Positions 1 to 10,689 are shown, counted from the first letter of the stretch. The stretch is 64,000 nucleotides of DNA from Rhizobiaceae bacterium (GCA_029212415.1 JARGOF010000020.1:1-64000); one strand, 5' to 3'. Numbers and translations are program-made. Notes: a model not told the origin generated them from the sequence alone.

Positions 1-83
1 AGAAATTACTTCAAAGCATGCGGATATGAATTCATTACTTAGTGACAAGCGCTAATGTGAATCATTTGATTGTGAGAAATCGG

Positions 84-116
84 TCCAGACATGCTCTGGA
101 CGCGTTGCGCAACGCG
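84..116. repeat. Two adjacent palindromes next to tRNA-Val
   Basis: Bases 84-100 form a 6-bp stem (TCCAGA/TCTGGA) with a 5-base loop. Bases 101-116 are a perfect 16-bp palindrome, CGCGTTGCGCAACGCG. They lie downstream of the minus-strand tRNA-Val gene, so they may act in 3' processing or termination, but there is no T-run, so this is inference. Nothing else was recognised in 1-193. Confidence 0.4.
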
Positions 117-193
117 ATGTGGTGCATCGGGCAAGCGGCTTTAACGCCTCGGCTGCTGGCCGATCCGATAGAGTGATTTGTATTTCAAAGGGA

Positions 194-269
194 TGGTGGG
201 CGGTGAGAGACTCGAACTCCCGACATCCTCGGTGTAAACGAGGCGCTCTACCAGCTGAGCTAACCGCCC
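194..269 (-). tRNA. tRNA-Val (anticodon TAC)
   Basis: Read on the minus strand, a 76-nt cloverleaf starts with GGGCGGT, carries the D-loop AGCTCAGCTGGTAGAGC, an anticodon stem around TAC, the T-arm GTTCGAGTC and an encoded CCA end (194-196). The acceptor stem GGGCGGT/ACCGCCC pairs fully. TAC reads valine codons GUA and GUG, and others by wobble. It is transcribed away from the tRNA-Asp gene about 210 bases away. Confidence 0.96.
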
Positions 270-480
270 TTGGAAAATCTTTGCACCGTGTATGCGCTCC
301 GCGCACGAAGTGCAAGAAAAAAGACACCTTTGTTGCAAAGTTTTTGGCATGAAGCGGGTGCATGCAGGGTAAATGAAAAATTGTCGTCCGATTGTCAAAA
401 AAGCGTCCGATGAGCGCTTGACACTACCGGGTGAACAGCTTAATTCACCGCTCACGTTCTGCAGTTAAGCAGGGCAATGC

Positions 481-557
481 GCGGGTGTAGCTCAGTTGGT
501 TAGAGTGCCGGCCTGTCACGCCGGAGGTCGCGGGTTCGAGTCCCGTCACTCGCGCCA
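481..557 (+). tRNA. tRNA-Asp (anticodon GTC)
   Basis: A 77-nt cloverleaf: acceptor GCGGGTG pairs with CACTCGC (one G-U), followed by the D-arm with GTTGGTTAGAG, the anticodon loop CTGTCAC with GTC at 515-517, the T-arm GGGTTCGAGTCCC, discriminator G and an encoded CCA at 555-557. It decodes aspartate codons GAC and GAU. Confidence 0.97.
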
Positions 558-580
558 TTTATTTGTGACAATCTCTATAT

Positions 581-606
581 AATATCCGGCATTCCAGCCG
601 GATATT
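581..606 (+). terminator. Hairpin after tRNA-Asp
   Basis: A perfect 10-bp stem AATATCCGGC/GCCGGATATT with a 6-base loop lies 24 bases after the tRNA-Asp CCA. There is no T-tract, so it may be a processing or stability hairpin rather than a classic intrinsic terminator. In the rest of 607-997, ahead of nuoA, I see no gene and no promoter with good -35/-10 spacing. Confidence 0.5.
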
Positions 607-997
607 AGAGGTTGCAAGTCTCACAATATTTGGCCGAATTCGATCTGTCGCATTTGATATCCCAAGCGTGCTGCCCTTAGCGCAGCAGGATGGCGGTGAA
701 CGCCATTGTTTGATCCCATCTTTCTTACCTGCTGACAAAGCCTCTGGATCGGTTCATGATCAAACGGGTTCATTCGCTTGTGAGGTCCGCCCCTCCAAGG
801 TCTGCAGTCCGGCTTGTGTCAATTGACGTGCGGGCTGGTATGATGTGAAAATCATTGTGCGACATCATGATAGGGCATTCGTTGCATTTATATGTTTTCA
901 AGCGGCCATTTACGTTGACTGGACGGGTGTATTGTGTAAACCCGCACCTTAGAACCATTCCTGAACGATCTGGTCACGCAAGAGCAAGGAAACCAAG

Positions 998-1363
998 ATG
1001 TCTGAACTGCTAAGTTCATATCTTCCCATAGTGGTTTTTCTGGGTATTTCACTGGTTATCGGCCTGGCATTGCTGGTGGCTCCATTCCTGATTGCCTTCA
1101 AGGCACCTGATTCAGAAAAGCTGTCAGCCTATGAATGCGGATTCAATGCATTTGATGATGCCAGGATGAAATTTGACATCCGGTTTTATCTCGTTGCAAT
1201 CCTGTTCATCATTTTTGATCTGGAAGTCGCATTCCTGTTTCCATGGGCTGCCTCGTTCGGGGACATTGGTTGGTTTGGATTCTGGTCGATGATGGTGTTT
1301 CTGACCGTCCTGACGATTGGCTTTGCATATGAATGGAAAAAAGGAGCGCTGGAATGGGAGTAG
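998..1363 (+). CDS. nuoA: NADH-quinone oxidoreductase subunit A
   Basis: Membrane subunit of respiratory complex I, which couples NADH oxidation by quinone to proton export. The 121-aa product has the family's three membrane helices (about residues 9-31, 65-87 and 92-112). The loop between helices 1 and 2 carries the conserved segment [14 protein letters not shown], and a [12 protein letters not shown] stretch opens helix 2. ATG at 998 follows an AAGGAAACC ribosome site. It is the first gene of the nuoA-N run, and its 3' end overlaps nuoB by 10 bases, which implies translational coupling. Confidence 0.97.
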   Translation: MSELLSSYLPIVVFLGISLVIGLALLVAPFLIAFKAPDSEKLSAYECGFNAFDDARMKFDIRFYLVAILFIIFDLEVAFLFPWAASFGDIGWFGFWSMMVFLTVLTIGFAYEWKKGALEWE

Positions 1364-1935
1364 GTGACAACACCTCGACACTGGTCGCGCCCCAATCAAA
1401 AGGCATCATCGATCCGTCAACCGGCAAGCCGATTGGTGCGAATGATCCCTTTTACGGTGAAATCAACAATGAGCTGGCCGACAAGGGCTTTCTGGTCACC
1501 TCGACCGATGAGCTGATCAACTGGGCCCGTACCGGATCGCTGATGTGGATGACCTTCGGTCTGGCCTGTTGCGCGGTTGAAATGATGCAGATGTCGATGC
1601 CGCGTTACGATGCCGAACGCTTCGGGTTTGCGCCACGTGCCTCTCCGCGGCAGTCGGATGTGATGATTGTGGCCGGAACGCTGACGAACAAGATGGCGCC
1701 TGCATTGCGCAAGGTCTATGACCAGATGCCGGAACCACGCTACGTGATCTCCATGGGTTCTTGCGCCAATGGTGGCGGCTACTATCATTATTCCTATTCG
1801 GTTGTGCGCGGTTGTGACCGCGTCGTGCCGGTGGACATTTATGTCCCGGGCTGCCCACCGACGGCCGAAGCCCTTTTGTATGGCGTTCTTCTTCTGCAAA
1901 AGAAGATCCGGCGTACCGGAACGATAGAGCGCTAG
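1354..1935 (+). CDS. nuoB: NADH-quinone oxidoreductase subunit B
   Basis: Peripheral-arm subunit that holds cluster N2, the last iron-sulfur centre before quinone. The 193-aa protein shows the N2 cysteines: the CC pair at residues 72-73 ([11 protein letters not shown]), C137 (GSCANGGG) and C167 ([10 protein letters not shown]). The start was set at ATG 1354 because AAGGAG lies at 1341-1346 with 7-base spacing. An in-frame ATG at 1333 would add seven residues but has no ribosome site. It overlaps the end of nuoA. Confidence 0.97.
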   Translation: MGVGDNTSTLVAPQSKGIIDPSTGKPIGANDPFYGEINNELADKGFLVTSTDELINWARTGSLMWMTFGLACCAVEMMQMSMPRYDAERFGFAPRASPRQSDVMIVAGTLTNKMAPALRKVYDQMPEPRYVISMGSCANGGGYYHYSYSVVRGCDRVVPVDIYVPGCPPTAEALLYGVLLLQKKIRRTGTIER

Positions 1936-1948
1936 GAAAGGCTGTTCG

Positions 1949-2551
1949 ATGAGTGAAGTATTAAGCGACCTGGCCGCCTATCTGGCTGAACGGCGCGGCG
2001 ATGCGATTGTTTCTTCCGATATCAGTTTCGGTGAATTGACGCTGGTCTCGACGTCTGAGAGCATCATTTCACTGCTGACATTCCTGCGCGATGACATTCA
2101 GTGCGGTTTCGTCAACATCACCGACATATGTGGTGTCGATTGGCCAGCACGGGTGCGTCGCTTTGACGTTGTTTATCATCTGCTTTCACCGCGTCAGAAT
2201 TTCCGAATTCGGATAAAGGTTGAAGTGGGGGAAGAGGAAACGATTCCTTCCGCGACCAGCGTTTATCCTGGTGCCGATTGGTTTGAACGCGAAGCCTACG
2301 ACATGTACGGAATTCTGTTTACCGGGCATCCGGATCTGCGCCGTATTCTGACGGATTATGGTTTTGAAGGGCATCCGCTGCGCAAGGATTTCCCAACAAC
2401 CGGCTTTGTGGAAGTTCGCTATGATGACGAAGTCAAAAGGGTTGTTTATGAACCTGTTCAGTTGAAGCAGGAATTTCGCTATTTTGATTTTCTGTCACCT
2501 TGGGAAAGTACGGACTACGTTCTGCCTGGTGATGAAAAAGCTAAAGAATAG
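1949..2551 (+). CDS. nuoC: NADH-quinone oxidoreductase subunit C
   Basis: Hydrophilic 30-kDa-type subunit of complex I that forms the connecting module with NuoB and NuoD next to the quinone site. The 200-aa sequence carries the family signature [10 protein letters not shown] and then [22 protein letters not shown] in the C-terminal half. It is a separate gene, not fused to nuoD as in enterobacteria. An AGGAAAGG site precedes ATG 1949, 13 bases after nuoB. It is followed by a non-nuo gene, not directly by nuoD. Confidence 0.97.
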   Translation: MSEVLSDLAAYLAERRGDAIVSSDISFGELTLVSTSESIISLLTFLRDDIQCGFVNITDICGVDWPARVRRFDVVYHLLSPRQNFRIRIKVEVGEEETIPSATSVYPGADWFEREAYDMYGILFTGHPDLRRILTDYGFEGHPLRKDFPTTGFVEVRYDDEVKRVVYEPVQLKQEFRYFDFLSPWESTDYVLPGDEKAKE

Positions 2552-2575
2552 ACCTTTGTTGAGCGGTTTTTGGAT

Positions 2576-3025
2576 ATGAGCGAAATGGAATCGGTGATTG
2601 GTGATAAACGGCTGAAGGCGCAATGTATGTGCGGTTCGGTGCGTTTTTCTGCTGTCCCGGTTCGCCGGGAAGCGACCGCCTGCCATTGCAAGATGTGCCA
2701 GCGCTGGTCGGCCGGCCCGTTTTTCGCATTGCCCTGCGGTGACAGTGTGGTCTTTGAAGACGAGGCTGACGTGTCGTTTTACAGATCTTCGCAATGGGGC
2801 GAACGCGGTTTTTGCAGCAATTGCGGAAGTTCGCTCTTTTGGAAGCTGCACGGCGGGAATGACTATAACGTGTCCCTTTTGGCCTTCGATGATCTGGATG
2901 ACGTGAAATTCACGACCGAATATTTTATCGATGGCAAACCCGACGCTTACGCATTTGCCAATGAAACGTCCAAGCTGACCGGAGAACAGGTCTTTGCCCT
3001 GTTCTCACAAGGGCAGGATCACTGA
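2576..3025 (+). CDS. GFA-family zinc protein inside the nuo operon
   Basis: 149-aa protein of the GFA / CENP-V fold family, named for glutathione-dependent formaldehyde-activating enzyme. The zinc ligands are visible: C17-x-C19, C36-x-C38-x2-C41, and C80-x2-C83 in a CSNCGSS motif. Many family members have no proven Gfa activity, so the substrate is unknown. It lies 24 bases after nuoC, and nuoD starts one base after its stop, so it must be co-transcribed with the complex I genes. ATG 2576 was chosen over a TTG at 2570; ATG 2585 is also possible. It is not a complex I subunit, and its place here is unusual. Confidence 0.85.
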   Translation: MSEMESVIGDKRLKAQCMCGSVRFSAVPVRREATACHCKMCQRWSAGPFFALPCGDSVVFEDEADVSFYRSSQWGERGFCSNCGSSLFWKLHGGNDYNVSLLAFDDLDDVKFTTEYFIDGKPDAYAFANETSKLTGEQVFALFSQGQDH

Positions 3026-3026
3026 T

Positions 3027-4217
3027 ATGTCTGAACATAACGTACGAAATTTCAATATCAATTTTGGCCCGCAGCATCCCGCTGCGCATGGCGTTTTGCG
3101 TCTCGTGCTGGAACTCGATGGGGAAGTTGTAGAGCGGGTCGACCCGCATATCGGGCTGCTGCATCGCGGCACCGAAAAACTGATCGAATCAAAGACCTAT
3201 CTTCAGGCGATACCCTATTTTGACCGGCTTGATTATGTCGCGCCGATGAATCAGGAGCATGCCTTTGCGCTGGCTATCGAGCGCATGGTCGGTGTGGACG
3301 TGCCGGTGCGCGGCCAGTTGATTCGCGTACTTTATTCTGAAATTGGCCGCATCCTGTCGCATATTCTCAATGTGACGACCCAGGCCATGGATGTCGGCGC
3401 ACTGACACCACCACTTTGGGGCTTTGAAGAGCGCGAAAAACTGATGGTGTTTTATGAGCGCGCCTGTGGCGCCCGTATGCATTCGGCCTATGTCCGTCCC
3501 GGTGGTGTTCATCAGGACCTGCCACCTGAACTGGTTGAGGACATCGGCAATTGGTGCGACCCGTTCCTCAAGGTCTGCGACGATATTGAAACTCTGCTGA
3601 CTGAAAACCGCATTTTCAAACAGCGCAACGTCGATATTGGCGTTGTGACCCTGGATGAATGTTGGGCATGGGGCTTTTCCGGCGTCATGGTTCGCGGTTC
3701 AGGCGCGGCCTGGGACTTGCGCCGTTCGCAGCCCTATGAGTGTTACAGCGATTTCGATTTCGACATTCCGATCGGCAAAAATGGTGATTGTTATGACCGT
3801 TATCTGATCCGCATGGAAGAAATGCGTCAGTCTGTTCGCATCATGAAACAATGTGTCGAACGGCTCATGGGCAAGGAACGGGTCGGTCCCGTCTCTTCGA
3901 TTGATGGCAAGATTGTGCCGCCCAAACGCAGCGAGATGAAACGCTCGATGGAAGCGCTGATTCATCACTTCAAGCTCTATACGGAAGGCTTTCACGTTCC
4001 TGAAGGGGAAGTCTATGCAGCGGTTGAAGCACCCAAGGGTGAATTCGGCGTTTATCTGATTTCCGATGGCAGCAACAAGCCCTATCGCTGCAAGATCAAG
4101 GCACCGGGCTACGCCCACTTGCAGGCCATGGATTTCATCTGTCGTGGACATATGCTTGCAGATGTTTCTGCGGTTCTGGGGTCGCTTGATATCGTTTTAG
4201 GTGAGGTGGATCGTTGA
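3027..4217 (+). CDS. nuoD: NADH-quinone oxidoreductase subunit D
   Basis: The 49-kDa-type subunit that forms the quinone cavity with NuoB and is related to the large subunit of NiFe hydrogenase. The 396-aa protein begins with the typical [18 protein letters not shown] segment, has HRGTEKLIE near residue 50, and ends with the usual LGEVDR. ATG 3027 was chosen by homology of the [15 protein letters not shown] start; a longer in-frame start at 2994 would overlap the GFA gene. Its stop overlaps the next start (TGATG), so the following small gene is translationally coupled. Confidence 0.97.
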   Translation: MSEHNVRNFNINFGPQHPAAHGVLRLVLELDGEVVERVDPHIGLLHRGTEKLIESKTYLQAIPYFDRLDYVAPMNQEHAFALAIERMVGVDVPVRGQLIRVLYSEIGRILSHILNVTTQAMDVGALTPPLWGFEEREKLMVFYERACGARMHSAYVRPGGVHQDLPPELVEDIGNWCDPFLKVCDDIETLLTENRIFKQRNVDIGVVTLDECWAWGFSGVMVRGSGAAWDLRRSQPYECYSDFDFDIPIGKNGDCYDRYLIRMEEMRQSVRIMKQCVERLMGKERVGPVSSIDGKIVPPKRSEMKRSMEALIHHFKLYTEGFHVPEGEVYAAVEAPKGEFGVYLISDGSNKPYRCKIKAPGYAHLQAMDFICRGHMLADVSAVLGSLDIVLGEVDR

Positions 4218-4489
4218 TGTCGCGGTACCTTTTCAGAAGCGGTCTGACGCTTGCCATGCTGTTCGCCAGCTTGCTGGCCTATCCGGCTATGGGGCTGGCG
4301 CAATCATCGGGCGGCAGTGATGCTGTTTCCATGCAAAGCCTGCTCAAGCGCGGGTTCGAGATAAGGGCTGCTGCCCCGAACGGCAGCAAATACGTTGTTT
4401 TCCTGCAAAAGGATCAAGCAGCTTACGCCTGTGAATTTGTGACGCTGAAAGTTTCGCGTTGTGGTTCCATAAACAACGAGGCCAATTGA
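4217..4489 (+). CDS. Small exported protein between nuoD and nuoE
   Basis: 90-aa product not recognised as any named family. Residues 1-28 look like a Sec signal peptide: basic start MSRYLFR, a hydrophobic core [17 protein letters not shown] and an AQ cleavage region. The mature part of about 60 residues has two cysteines near its end ([14 protein letters not shown]) that could form one disulfide. ATG 4217 overlaps the nuoD stop, and nuoE begins 2 bases after its stop, so it is embedded in the operon. I infer a periplasmic role linked to complex I or its expression, but nothing proves it. Confidence 0.8.
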   Translation: MSRYLFRSGLTLAMLFASLLAYPAMGLAQSSGGSDAVSMQSLLKRGFEIRAAAPNGSKYVVFLQKDQAAYACEFVTLKVSRCGSINNEAN

Positions 4490-4491
4490 GT

Positions 4492-5490
4492 ATGTCCGTT
4501 CGCCGTCTTGCAGAAGATTCTGTGCAGCCACCAGAATTCAGGTTCAACCGGGAAAATGCCGCTTGGGCTGAAGCGACGATTCTCAAATACCCTGAGGGTC
4601 GTCAGCAATCTGCAATCATCCCGCTGATGATGCGGGCGCAGGAGCAGGAAGGCTGGGTCACCCAGCGCGCCATAGAGACGATCGCCGACATGCTGGGGAT
4701 GCCCTATATTCGGGCTCTGGAAGTCGCGACGTTCTATACGCAGTTTCAACTCAAGCCAGTCGGCACGCGCGCCCATGTGCAGGTTTGCGGAACGACGCCG
4801 TGCATGTTGCGCGGGTCGGAAGATCTCATCAAGGTCTGCAAAAGCCGAATCAACGCCCAGCAGTTGGAGCCGAATGAAGCCGGCACCCTGTCCTGGGAAG
4901 AGGTGGAATGTCAGGGCGCCTGCGTGAATGCGCCGATGGTGATGATTTTCAAGGATGCCTATGAGGACCTGACGCCTGAACAATTGGCCGATATTATCGA
5001 CCGGTTCGAAGCGGGCGAGGGCGACAAGGTTACACCCGGTCCACAAAATGGGCGCCATCTGTCGGTCCCACTGACCGGGCTGACAACCCTGACGGACGAA
5101 TTGCCGATACACGGCACTACAAAGCGCAAAGCCCCGGCCAAGAAGGCTCCAGTGAAAGAATCACCGGTGCCGGCAACACCGGCTGCATCTGCCGTTGCAG
5201 CAGTGCCTGCAGACAAGAACCGTCCCCAGGCCATTGAAAAGCCGGAGCAAATCGATGATCTCAAACTGATCTCGGGGGTCGGGCCAAAAATCGAGGGCAT
5301 TCTGCATTCTCTCGGCATCTTCAAATGGGAGCAGATTTCCAAGTGGAAGAAGGCCGAACGCGAATGGATGGATGGACATCTGAAATTCAAGGGCCGTATT
5401 GATCGTGAAGATTGGGTCAAGCAGGCCAAAACGCTCGCCAAGGGCGGTGTTGAAGAATATCTCCGTGTCTTCGGCAAGAAGCCACGGTAA
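4492..5490 (+). CDS. nuoE: NADH-quinone oxidoreductase subunit E with C-terminal HhH extension
   Basis: 24-kDa-type subunit of the NADH-oxidising module, carrying the N1a 2Fe-2S cluster on a thioredoxin-like fold. Ligands are C99, C104, C140 and C144. At 332 aa it is about twice the usual 160-170 aa. After the core (about 1-175) comes a Lys/Ala/Pro-rich linker (about 205-250). A helix-hairpin-helix-like domain (about 255-318) then carries [18 protein letters not shown] and ends in a basic tail. Similar extensions occur in some alphaproteobacterial NuoE proteins. ATG 4492 fits the family start; a longer frame from 4459 overlaps the upstream gene. Confidence 0.95.
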   Translation: MSVRRLAEDSVQPPEFRFNRENAAWAEATILKYPEGRQQSAIIPLMMRAQEQEGWVTQRAIETIADMLGMPYIRALEVATFYTQFQLKPVGTRAHVQVCGTTPCMLRGSEDLIKVCKSRINAQQLEPNEAGTLSWEEVECQGACVNAPMVMIFKDAYEDLTPEQLADIIDRFEAGEGDKVTPGPQNGRHLSVPLTGLTTLTDELPIHGTTKRKAPAKKAPVKESPVPATPAASAVAAVPADKNRPQAIEKPEQIDDLKLISGVGPKIEGILHSLGIFKWEQISKWKKAEREWMDGHLKFKGRIDREDWVKQAKTLAKGGVEEYLRVFGKKPR

Positions 5491-5500
5491 GGGGTAGATC

Positions 5501-6802
5501 ATGTTGCAGGATAAAGACCGCATCTTTACCAATATCTACGGCCTCAAGGACAAGAGTCTCAAGGGAGCGATGTCGCGTGGCCATTGGGACGGAACCAAGG
5601 GCCTGATCGAAAAGGGTCGCGGCTGGATCATCGACGAGATGAAGACCTCCGGATTGCGGGGGCGCGGCGGTGCCGGCTTTCCAACCGGTCTCAAGTGGTC
5701 TTTCATGCCGAAAGAAACGGATGGACGTCCGCATTACCTGGTGGTCAATGCCGACGAATCGGAGCCAGGCACCTGCAAGGACCGCGAAATCCTGCGCAAT
5801 GATCCACATACCCTGATCGAGGGTTGCGTGATTGCCGGCTTCGCCATGGGTGCCCATACGGCCTATATCTATATTCGCGGTGAATACATGCGCGAACGCG
5901 AGGCTTTGCAGGCAGCAATTGACGAATGTTATGATGCCGGATTGCTTGGCAAAAACAACAAGTGCGGCTGGGACTATGACATATACCTGCATCACGGCGC
6001 AGGCGCCTATATATGTGGTGAGGAAACAGCTTTGCTGGAAAGCCTGGAAGGCAAGAAGGGCCAACCACGCCTGAAGCCGCCATTCCCGGCCAATGTCGGC
6101 CTTTATGGTTGCCCGACCACTGTGAACAATGTTGAATCCATTGCTGTTGCACCGACCATCCTGCGCCGTGGCGGCGCCTGGTTTGCCGGTTTCGGACGTC
6201 CCAACAATCACGGAACGAAGCTGTTTTGTGTCTCTGGACATGTCAATCAGCCGGCGACCTTTGAAGAGGAAATGTCGATTCCTTTCCGCGAATTGATTGA
6301 CCGGCATTGCGGCGGTGTTCGCGGTGGCTGGGACAATCTGCTGGCGGTTATTCCGGGCGGCTCCTCGGTGCCCTGCGTGCCGGCCGATCAGATCATTGAT
6401 TGTCCGATGGATTTTGACAGTCTGCGTGATCTGAAATCGGGTCTTGGAACGGCAGCCGTGATCGTCATGGACCGCTCGACCGACATCATCAAGGCCATTG
6501 CCCGTCTTGCCTATTTCTACAAGCATGAGAGCTGCGGACAGTGTACACCGTGCCGCGAAGGCACCGGCTGGATGTGGCGTGTGATGGAACGCATGGCGAC
6601 CGGCAATGCGCAGAAAAAAGAAATCGATATGCTTTTTGAAGTCACCAAGCAGGTGGAAGGGCATACGATCTGTGCTTTGGGAGATGCTGCGGCATGGCCC
6701 ATTCAGGGATTGATCCGGCATTTCCGCCCGGAGATTGAAAAGCGGATTGACGAATATACACACAATGCCGGCAGCGCTCCTGCGCTTCAGGCGGCAGAAT
6801 AG
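5501..6802 (+). CDS. nuoF: NADH-quinone oxidoreductase subunit F
   Basis: 51-kDa-type subunit that binds NADH, FMN and the N3 4Fe-4S cluster and starts electron flow in complex I. The 433-aa protein shows the glycine-rich nucleotide/FMN segment [16 protein letters not shown], a second site at [21 protein letters not shown], and the cluster motif [11 protein letters not shown] followed by a distal cysteine in [11 protein letters not shown] 5501 follows GGGGTAG. It lies 10 bases after nuoE and 59 before nuoG. Confidence 0.97.
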   Translation: MLQDKDRIFTNIYGLKDKSLKGAMSRGHWDGTKGLIEKGRGWIIDEMKTSGLRGRGGAGFPTGLKWSFMPKETDGRPHYLVVNADESEPGTCKDREILRNDPHTLIEGCVIAGFAMGAHTAYIYIRGEYMREREALQAAIDECYDAGLLGKNNKCGWDYDIYLHHGAGAYICGEETALLESLEGKKGQPRLKPPFPANVGLYGCPTTVNNVESIAVAPTILRRGGAWFAGFGRPNNHGTKLFCVSGHVNQPATFEEEMSIPFRELIDRHCGGVRGGWDNLLAVIPGGSSVPCVPADQIIDCPMDFDSLRDLKSGLGTAAVIVMDRSTDIIKAIARLAYFYKHESCGQCTPCREGTGWMWRVMERMATGNAQKKEIDMLFEVTKQVEGHTICALGDAAAWPIQGLIRHFRPEIEKRIDEYTHNAGSAPALQAAE

Positions 6803-6861
6803 ACGGGCCTCTGGCCGAAACACATAAGGTGAAAGCGGGAAACCGCGGAACTGGACGCATA

Positions 6862-8943
6862 ATGGCAAAGATCAAGGTTGACGGAAACGAAATTGAGGTG
6901 CCGGATCACTACACCCTGTTGCAGGCGTGTGAGGAAGCTGGCGCCCAGGTTCCGCGTTTCTGTTTTCATGAACGGCTTTCGATTGCCGGCAATTGCCGCA
7001 TGTGCCTGATCGAGGTCAAAGGCGGACCACCGAAGCCGGCTGCATCCTGTGCAATGGGCGTCAAGGATTTGCGTCCCGGTCCCAATGGCGAGACCCCTGA
7101 GGTCTTTACCAATACGCCGATGGTCAAAAAGGCCCGTGAGGGCGTGATGGAATTCCTGCTGATCAATCACCCGCTTGATTGCCCTATCTGCGATCAGGGC
7201 GGTGAATGCGATCTGCAGGACCAGGCCATGGCCTTTGGTGTTGATTCCTCGCGCTATCATGAAAACAAGCGCTCGGTCGAAGACAAATATATCGGACCGC
7301 TGGTCAAGACGATCATGACCCGCTGCATTCACTGTACGCGTTGCGTTCGCTTTACCACCGAGATCGCCGGTATTTCGGAACTGGGTCTGATCGGACGGGG
7401 TGAAGATGCCGAAATCACCACCTATCTTGAACAGGCGATGACCTCCGAACTGCAGGGCAATGTCATTGACCTTTGTCCCGTTGGTGCGCTGACGTCAAAA
7501 CCCTACGCTTTTCAGGCCCGACCTTGGGAGTTGAACAAGACGGAATCCATTGACGTGATGGATGCCTGCGGTTCAGCGATCCGGGTGGATACAAGGGGTC
7601 GTGAAGTGATGCGCATCATGCCGCGCGTCAACGAAGCGATCAACGAAGAATGGATTTCCGACAAAACGCGTTTCATCTGGGACGGGCTCAAGACCCAACG
7701 CCTTGATCGGCCTTTTGTCAAACTGAACGGCCGGTTGCGGCCAGTCGGCTGGAAGGACGCATTTGTCGCGATCAAAAAGGCGGTTGAAGCAAGTTCGGGC
7801 GAGAAAATCGGCGCCATAGCCGGTGACCTGGCCAATGTTGAAGAAATGTTCGCCCTCAAGCAGCTGATGACGTCGCTTGGTTCGACCAATGTGGACTGTC
7901 GGCAGGATGGCGCAGCCCTCGATCCGGCGCAGGGCCGGGCAAGCTACATTTTCAATCCGACCATTGAAGGGATCGAGGACGCGGATGCCCTGCTGATTAT
8001 CGGAGCAAACCCGCGTTTCGAAGCCTCGGTGCTGAATGCACGCATTCGCAAGCGCTGGCGGCAGGGGGATTTCCCGATTGCCGTGATCGGCGAAAACGCC
8101 GATCTGCGTTATGACTATGATTATCTTGGCGCTGGCCCTGAAACACTCAGCGAATTGCTGAAGGGTTCGGGCGATTTTGCCGCCATATTGAAAGACGCAA
8201 AGAAGCCGATCATTCTGGTTGGCCAGGGTGCCCTGGTCCGCGATGATGGCGCTGCAGTGCTTGCCAATGCGGCTTCACTGGCGGTGGACGTTCAGGCTGT
8301 CAGCGAAGACTGGAATGGTTTTGCTGTTTTGCATACGGCTGCCAGCCGTGTTGGTGGACTGGATCTGGGCTTTGTACCGGGTGAGGGCGGCAAGACCGCG
8401 GCAGCCATGTTGAGCGACATGGATGTTCTGTTACTGATGGGTGCCGATGAGCTTGATCTGACCCAACGGACCAGCGGCTTTACCATTTACATTGGAAGTC
8501 ATGGCGATGTGGGCGCACATCATGCCGATGTCATTTTGCCGGCGGCGACCTATACGGAAAAATTCGGCACCTATGTCAATACCGAAGGCCGTGTCCAGCT
8601 TGGCATGCGCGCCGCTTTCGCGCCGGGCGACGCCAAGGAAGACTGGGCCATTTTGCGGGCACTGTCTGATGTTCTGGGCAAGAAATTGCCCTATGACAAT
8701 TTCCAGGCATTGCGCGCCGCTCTCTACGCAGAACACCCTCATTTTGCTGCCATTGATGCCATCGCCTCAGGCGACGGTGCTGATGTGGCAGCTCTTGCAA
8801 AGAAAGGTGGACGTTTCGACACGGCGGGCTTTGTCTCGACTGTATCGGACTTCTACCTGACCAACCCAATCGCCCGTGCGTCGGCGGTCATGGCTGAGTG
8901 TTCATCACTTGCCCTTGGCGTCGACAAGATCGCAGCCGAGTAA
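6862..8943 (+). CDS. nuoG: NADH-quinone oxidoreductase subunit G
   Basis: 75-kDa-type subunit, the largest of the peripheral arm, with several Fe-S clusters that form the electron wire. The 693-aa length matches the alphaproteobacterial/mitochondrial form. The N-terminal ferredoxin domain has [15 protein letters not shown]; then come [15 protein letters not shown] and a 4Fe-4S motif [11 protein letters not shown]; a molybdopterin-oxidoreductase-like domain without cofactor fills the C-terminal two thirds. ATG 6862 (MAKIKVDG) agrees with family starts; a GTG at 6829 is in frame. Confidence 0.96.
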   Translation: MAKIKVDGNEIEVPDHYTLLQACEEAGAQVPRFCFHERLSIAGNCRMCLIEVKGGPPKPAASCAMGVKDLRPGPNGETPEVFTNTPMVKKAREGVMEFLLINHPLDCPICDQGGECDLQDQAMAFGVDSSRYHENKRSVEDKYIGPLVKTIMTRCIHCTRCVRFTTEIAGISELGLIGRGEDAEITTYLEQAMTSELQGNVIDLCPVGALTSKPYAFQARPWELNKTESIDVMDACGSAIRVDTRGREVMRIMPRVNEAINEEWISDKTRFIWDGLKTQRLDRPFVKLNGRLRPVGWKDAFVAIKKAVEASSGEKIGAIAGDLANVEEMFALKQLMTSLGSTNVDCRQDGAALDPAQGRASYIFNPTIEGIEDADALLIIGANPRFEASVLNARIRKRWRQGDFPIAVIGENADLRYDYDYLGAGPETLSELLKGSGDFAAILKDAKKPIILVGQGALVRDDGAAVLANAASLAVDVQAVSEDWNGFAVLHTAASRVGGLDLGFVPGEGGKTAAAMLSDMDVLLLMGADELDLTQRTSGFTIYIGSHGDVGAHHADVILPAATYTEKFGTYVNTEGRVQLGMRAAFAPGDAKEDWAILRALSDVLGKKLPYDNFQALRAALYAEHPHFAAIDAIASGDGADVAALAKKGGRFDTAGFVSTVSDFYLTNPIARASAVMAECSSLALGVDKIAAE

Positions 8944-8963
8944 GGATAAAGGCAACAAGGACA

Positions 8964-10010
8964 ATGGAATCGTTTGTCACAACCTATCTTTGGCCGGCAT
9001 TGATCATGATCGGACAGTCGTTGCTGCTGCTTGTGGCGCTGCTGCTGTTTGTCGCCTACATTCTCTACGCGGATCGCAAGATCTGGGCAGCGGTGCAAAT
9101 GCGGCGCGGACCCAATGTGGTTGGTCCATGGGGACTGTTTCAATCCTTTGCCGATCTGCTGAAGTTCGTGTTCAAGGAGCCGGTTATTCCAGCTGGCGCC
9201 AACAAGGGTGTTTTCCTGCTGGCACCGCTGGTTTCGGTAACGCTGGCGCTGGCCGCCTGGGCCGTCATTCCCTTTGATGAGGGCTGGTCTGTCGCCTCCA
9301 TCAATATGGGTATCCTTTATGTTTTCGCCATTTCCTCTCTGGAAGTCTACGGCGTCATCATGGGTGGCTGGGCGTCCAATTCCAAATATCCGTTTCTTGG
9401 TGCATTGCGTTCGGCAGCCCAGATGGTCTCCTATGAAGTCTCCATAGGCTTTGTTCTGGTCACCGTTCTTCTGTGTGTGGGTTCATTGGATCTGACCCAG
9501 ATCGTCTTGTCCCAACAGGACGGTCTTGGTACCAAGCTGGGATTGCCCAACAGTTTCCTTGACTGGCACTGGCTGGCGCTGTTCCCGATGTTCATCGTCT
9601 TCTTCATCTCGGCATTGGCCGAAACCAACAGACCGCCCTTCGACCTGCCGGAAGCTGAATCTGAACTTGTTGCCGGCTTCATGGTCGAGTATGGCTCAAC
9701 GCCTTACATGATGTTCATGCTGGGCGAGTATGCCGCCATCGTATTGATGTGTGCTTTGACGACCATTCTGTTTCTGGGCGGCTGGTTGCCACCGGTTGAC
9801 GTATGGTTCCTCAATTGGGTGCCGGGCATCTTCTGGTTCGTCCTGAAGGTCAGCATGGTGTTCTTCATGTTCGCCATGGTGAAAGCCTTTGTGCCGCGCT
9901 ATCGCTACGACCAATTGATGCGTCTGGGCTGGAAGGTCTTCCTGCCGCTGTCGCTGGCCATGGTCGTCATCGTCGCTTTTGTCCTCAAACTGACCGGCTG
10001 GTCCGCCTGA
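8964..10010 (+). CDS. nuoH: NADH-quinone oxidoreductase subunit H
   Basis: Membrane subunit at the junction with the peripheral arm; it shapes the quinone channel and the first proton path. The 348-aa protein has about eight membrane helices and the family motifs [21 protein letters not shown] near residue 35 and [20 protein letters not shown] around residue 217. ATG 8964 was chosen 20 bases after nuoG; an in-frame start at 8898 lies inside nuoG. Confidence 0.97.
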   Translation: MESFVTTYLWPALIMIGQSLLLLVALLLFVAYILYADRKIWAAVQMRRGPNVVGPWGLFQSFADLLKFVFKEPVIPAGANKGVFLLAPLVSVTLALAAWAVIPFDEGWSVASINMGILYVFAISSLEVYGVIMGGWASNSKYPFLGALRSAAQMVSYEVSIGFVLVTVLLCVGSLDLTQIVLSQQDGLGTKLGLPNSFLDWHWLALFPMFIVFFISALAETNRPPFDLPEAESELVAGFMVEYGSTPYMMFMLGEYAAIVLMCALTTILFLGGWLPPVDVWFLNWVPGIFWFVLKVSMVFFMFAMVKAFVPRYRYDQLMRLGWKVFLPLSLAMVVIVAFVLKLTGWSA

Positions 10011-10030
10011 ACCGGGAGATTCAAGAGAAC

Positions 10031-10519
10031 ATGTCACTCGCACAAGCTGCCAAATCTGTCTTCCTGAAGGAATTCGTAAGCGCATTCTTTCTATCCATGC
10101 GTTACTTTTTCGCGCCGAAGTCGACGATCAATTACCCGTTTGAAAAGGGGCCGATCAGTCCGCGCTTTCGCGGCGAACATGCGTTGCGCCGCTATCCCAA
10201 TGGCGAAGAACGCTGCATTGCCTGCAAATTGTGTGAAGCGATCTGCCCGGCTCAGGCGATTACCATTGAAGCCGGTCCGCGCCGCAACGATGGCACAAGG
10301 CGCACCGTTCGCTATGACATCGACATGGTCAAATGCATCTATTGCGGTTTTTGCCAGGAGGCTTGCCCGGTTGATGCGATTGTCGAGGGCCCGAATTTTG
10401 AATTTGCCGCCGAAAGCCGTGAAGAGCTGTATTACGACAAGGACAAGCTGCTTGACAATGGCGACCGGTGGGAGCGTGAAATCGCTCGAAACATGGTGAT
10501 GGACGCGCCCTATCGCTAA
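10031..10519 (+). CDS. nuoI: NADH-quinone oxidoreductase subunit I
   Basis: Ferredoxin-like subunit with clusters N6a and N6b that passes electrons to NuoB. The 162-aa protein has two classical 4Fe-4S motifs, [12 protein letters not shown] and [12 protein letters not shown], and an amphipathic N-terminus for membrane contact. ATG 10031 fits the family. The next nuo gene starts only 192 bases later, after a cluster of hairpins. Confidence 0.97.
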   Translation: MSLAQAAKSVFLKEFVSAFFLSMRYFFAPKSTINYPFEKGPISPRFRGEHALRRYPNGEERCIACKLCEAICPAQAITIEAGPRRNDGTRRTVRYDIDMVKCIYCGFCQEACPVDAIVEGPNFEFAAESREELYYDKDKLLDNGDRWEREIARNMVMDAPYR

Positions 10520-10528
10520 GTGTCCGCA

Positions 10529-10689
10529 GCAGAGGATGTGATCATCTTCTGCCTCAGATCATGAGGGCAATGATCTGAATTTCGATCGGTCGAAACGGCT
10601 TTGCGGCCAGGCCGAGATTTTGAATCCTGATCCGGTTTTGTGCCGGAAGACCAATTTCGAAACCGCAGCCTTCGGGCACGGGTTTCGAA
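10529..10689 (+). promoter_or_regulatory. Hairpin cluster between nuoI and nuoJ
   Basis: This is the longest gap in the nuo operon. Four stems follow each other: 10529-10538 with 10543-10552 (10 bp, loop TGAT); 10555-10562 with 10570-10577 (perfect 8 bp, CAGATCAT/ATGATCTG); CCGG...CCGG near 10632-10646; and 10656-10664 with 10681-10689 (perfect 9 bp, TTCGAAACC/GGTTTCGAA). No T-run follows any of them. They may set mRNA stability or processing between the peripheral-arm and membrane-arm genes, or be a palindromic intergenic repeat. Confidence 0.55.

Noticed and set aside
800-860. TTGACG at 823 with TATGAT at 839 as a nuo promoter
   Set aside because: The spacer is only 10 bases, too short for a sigma-70 promoter.
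5417-6868. Long minus-strand frame (483 codons) opposite nuoF
   Set aside because: It mirrors the codon bias of nuoF, has no ribosome site or family match, and the plus strand encodes an unmistakable complex I subunit.
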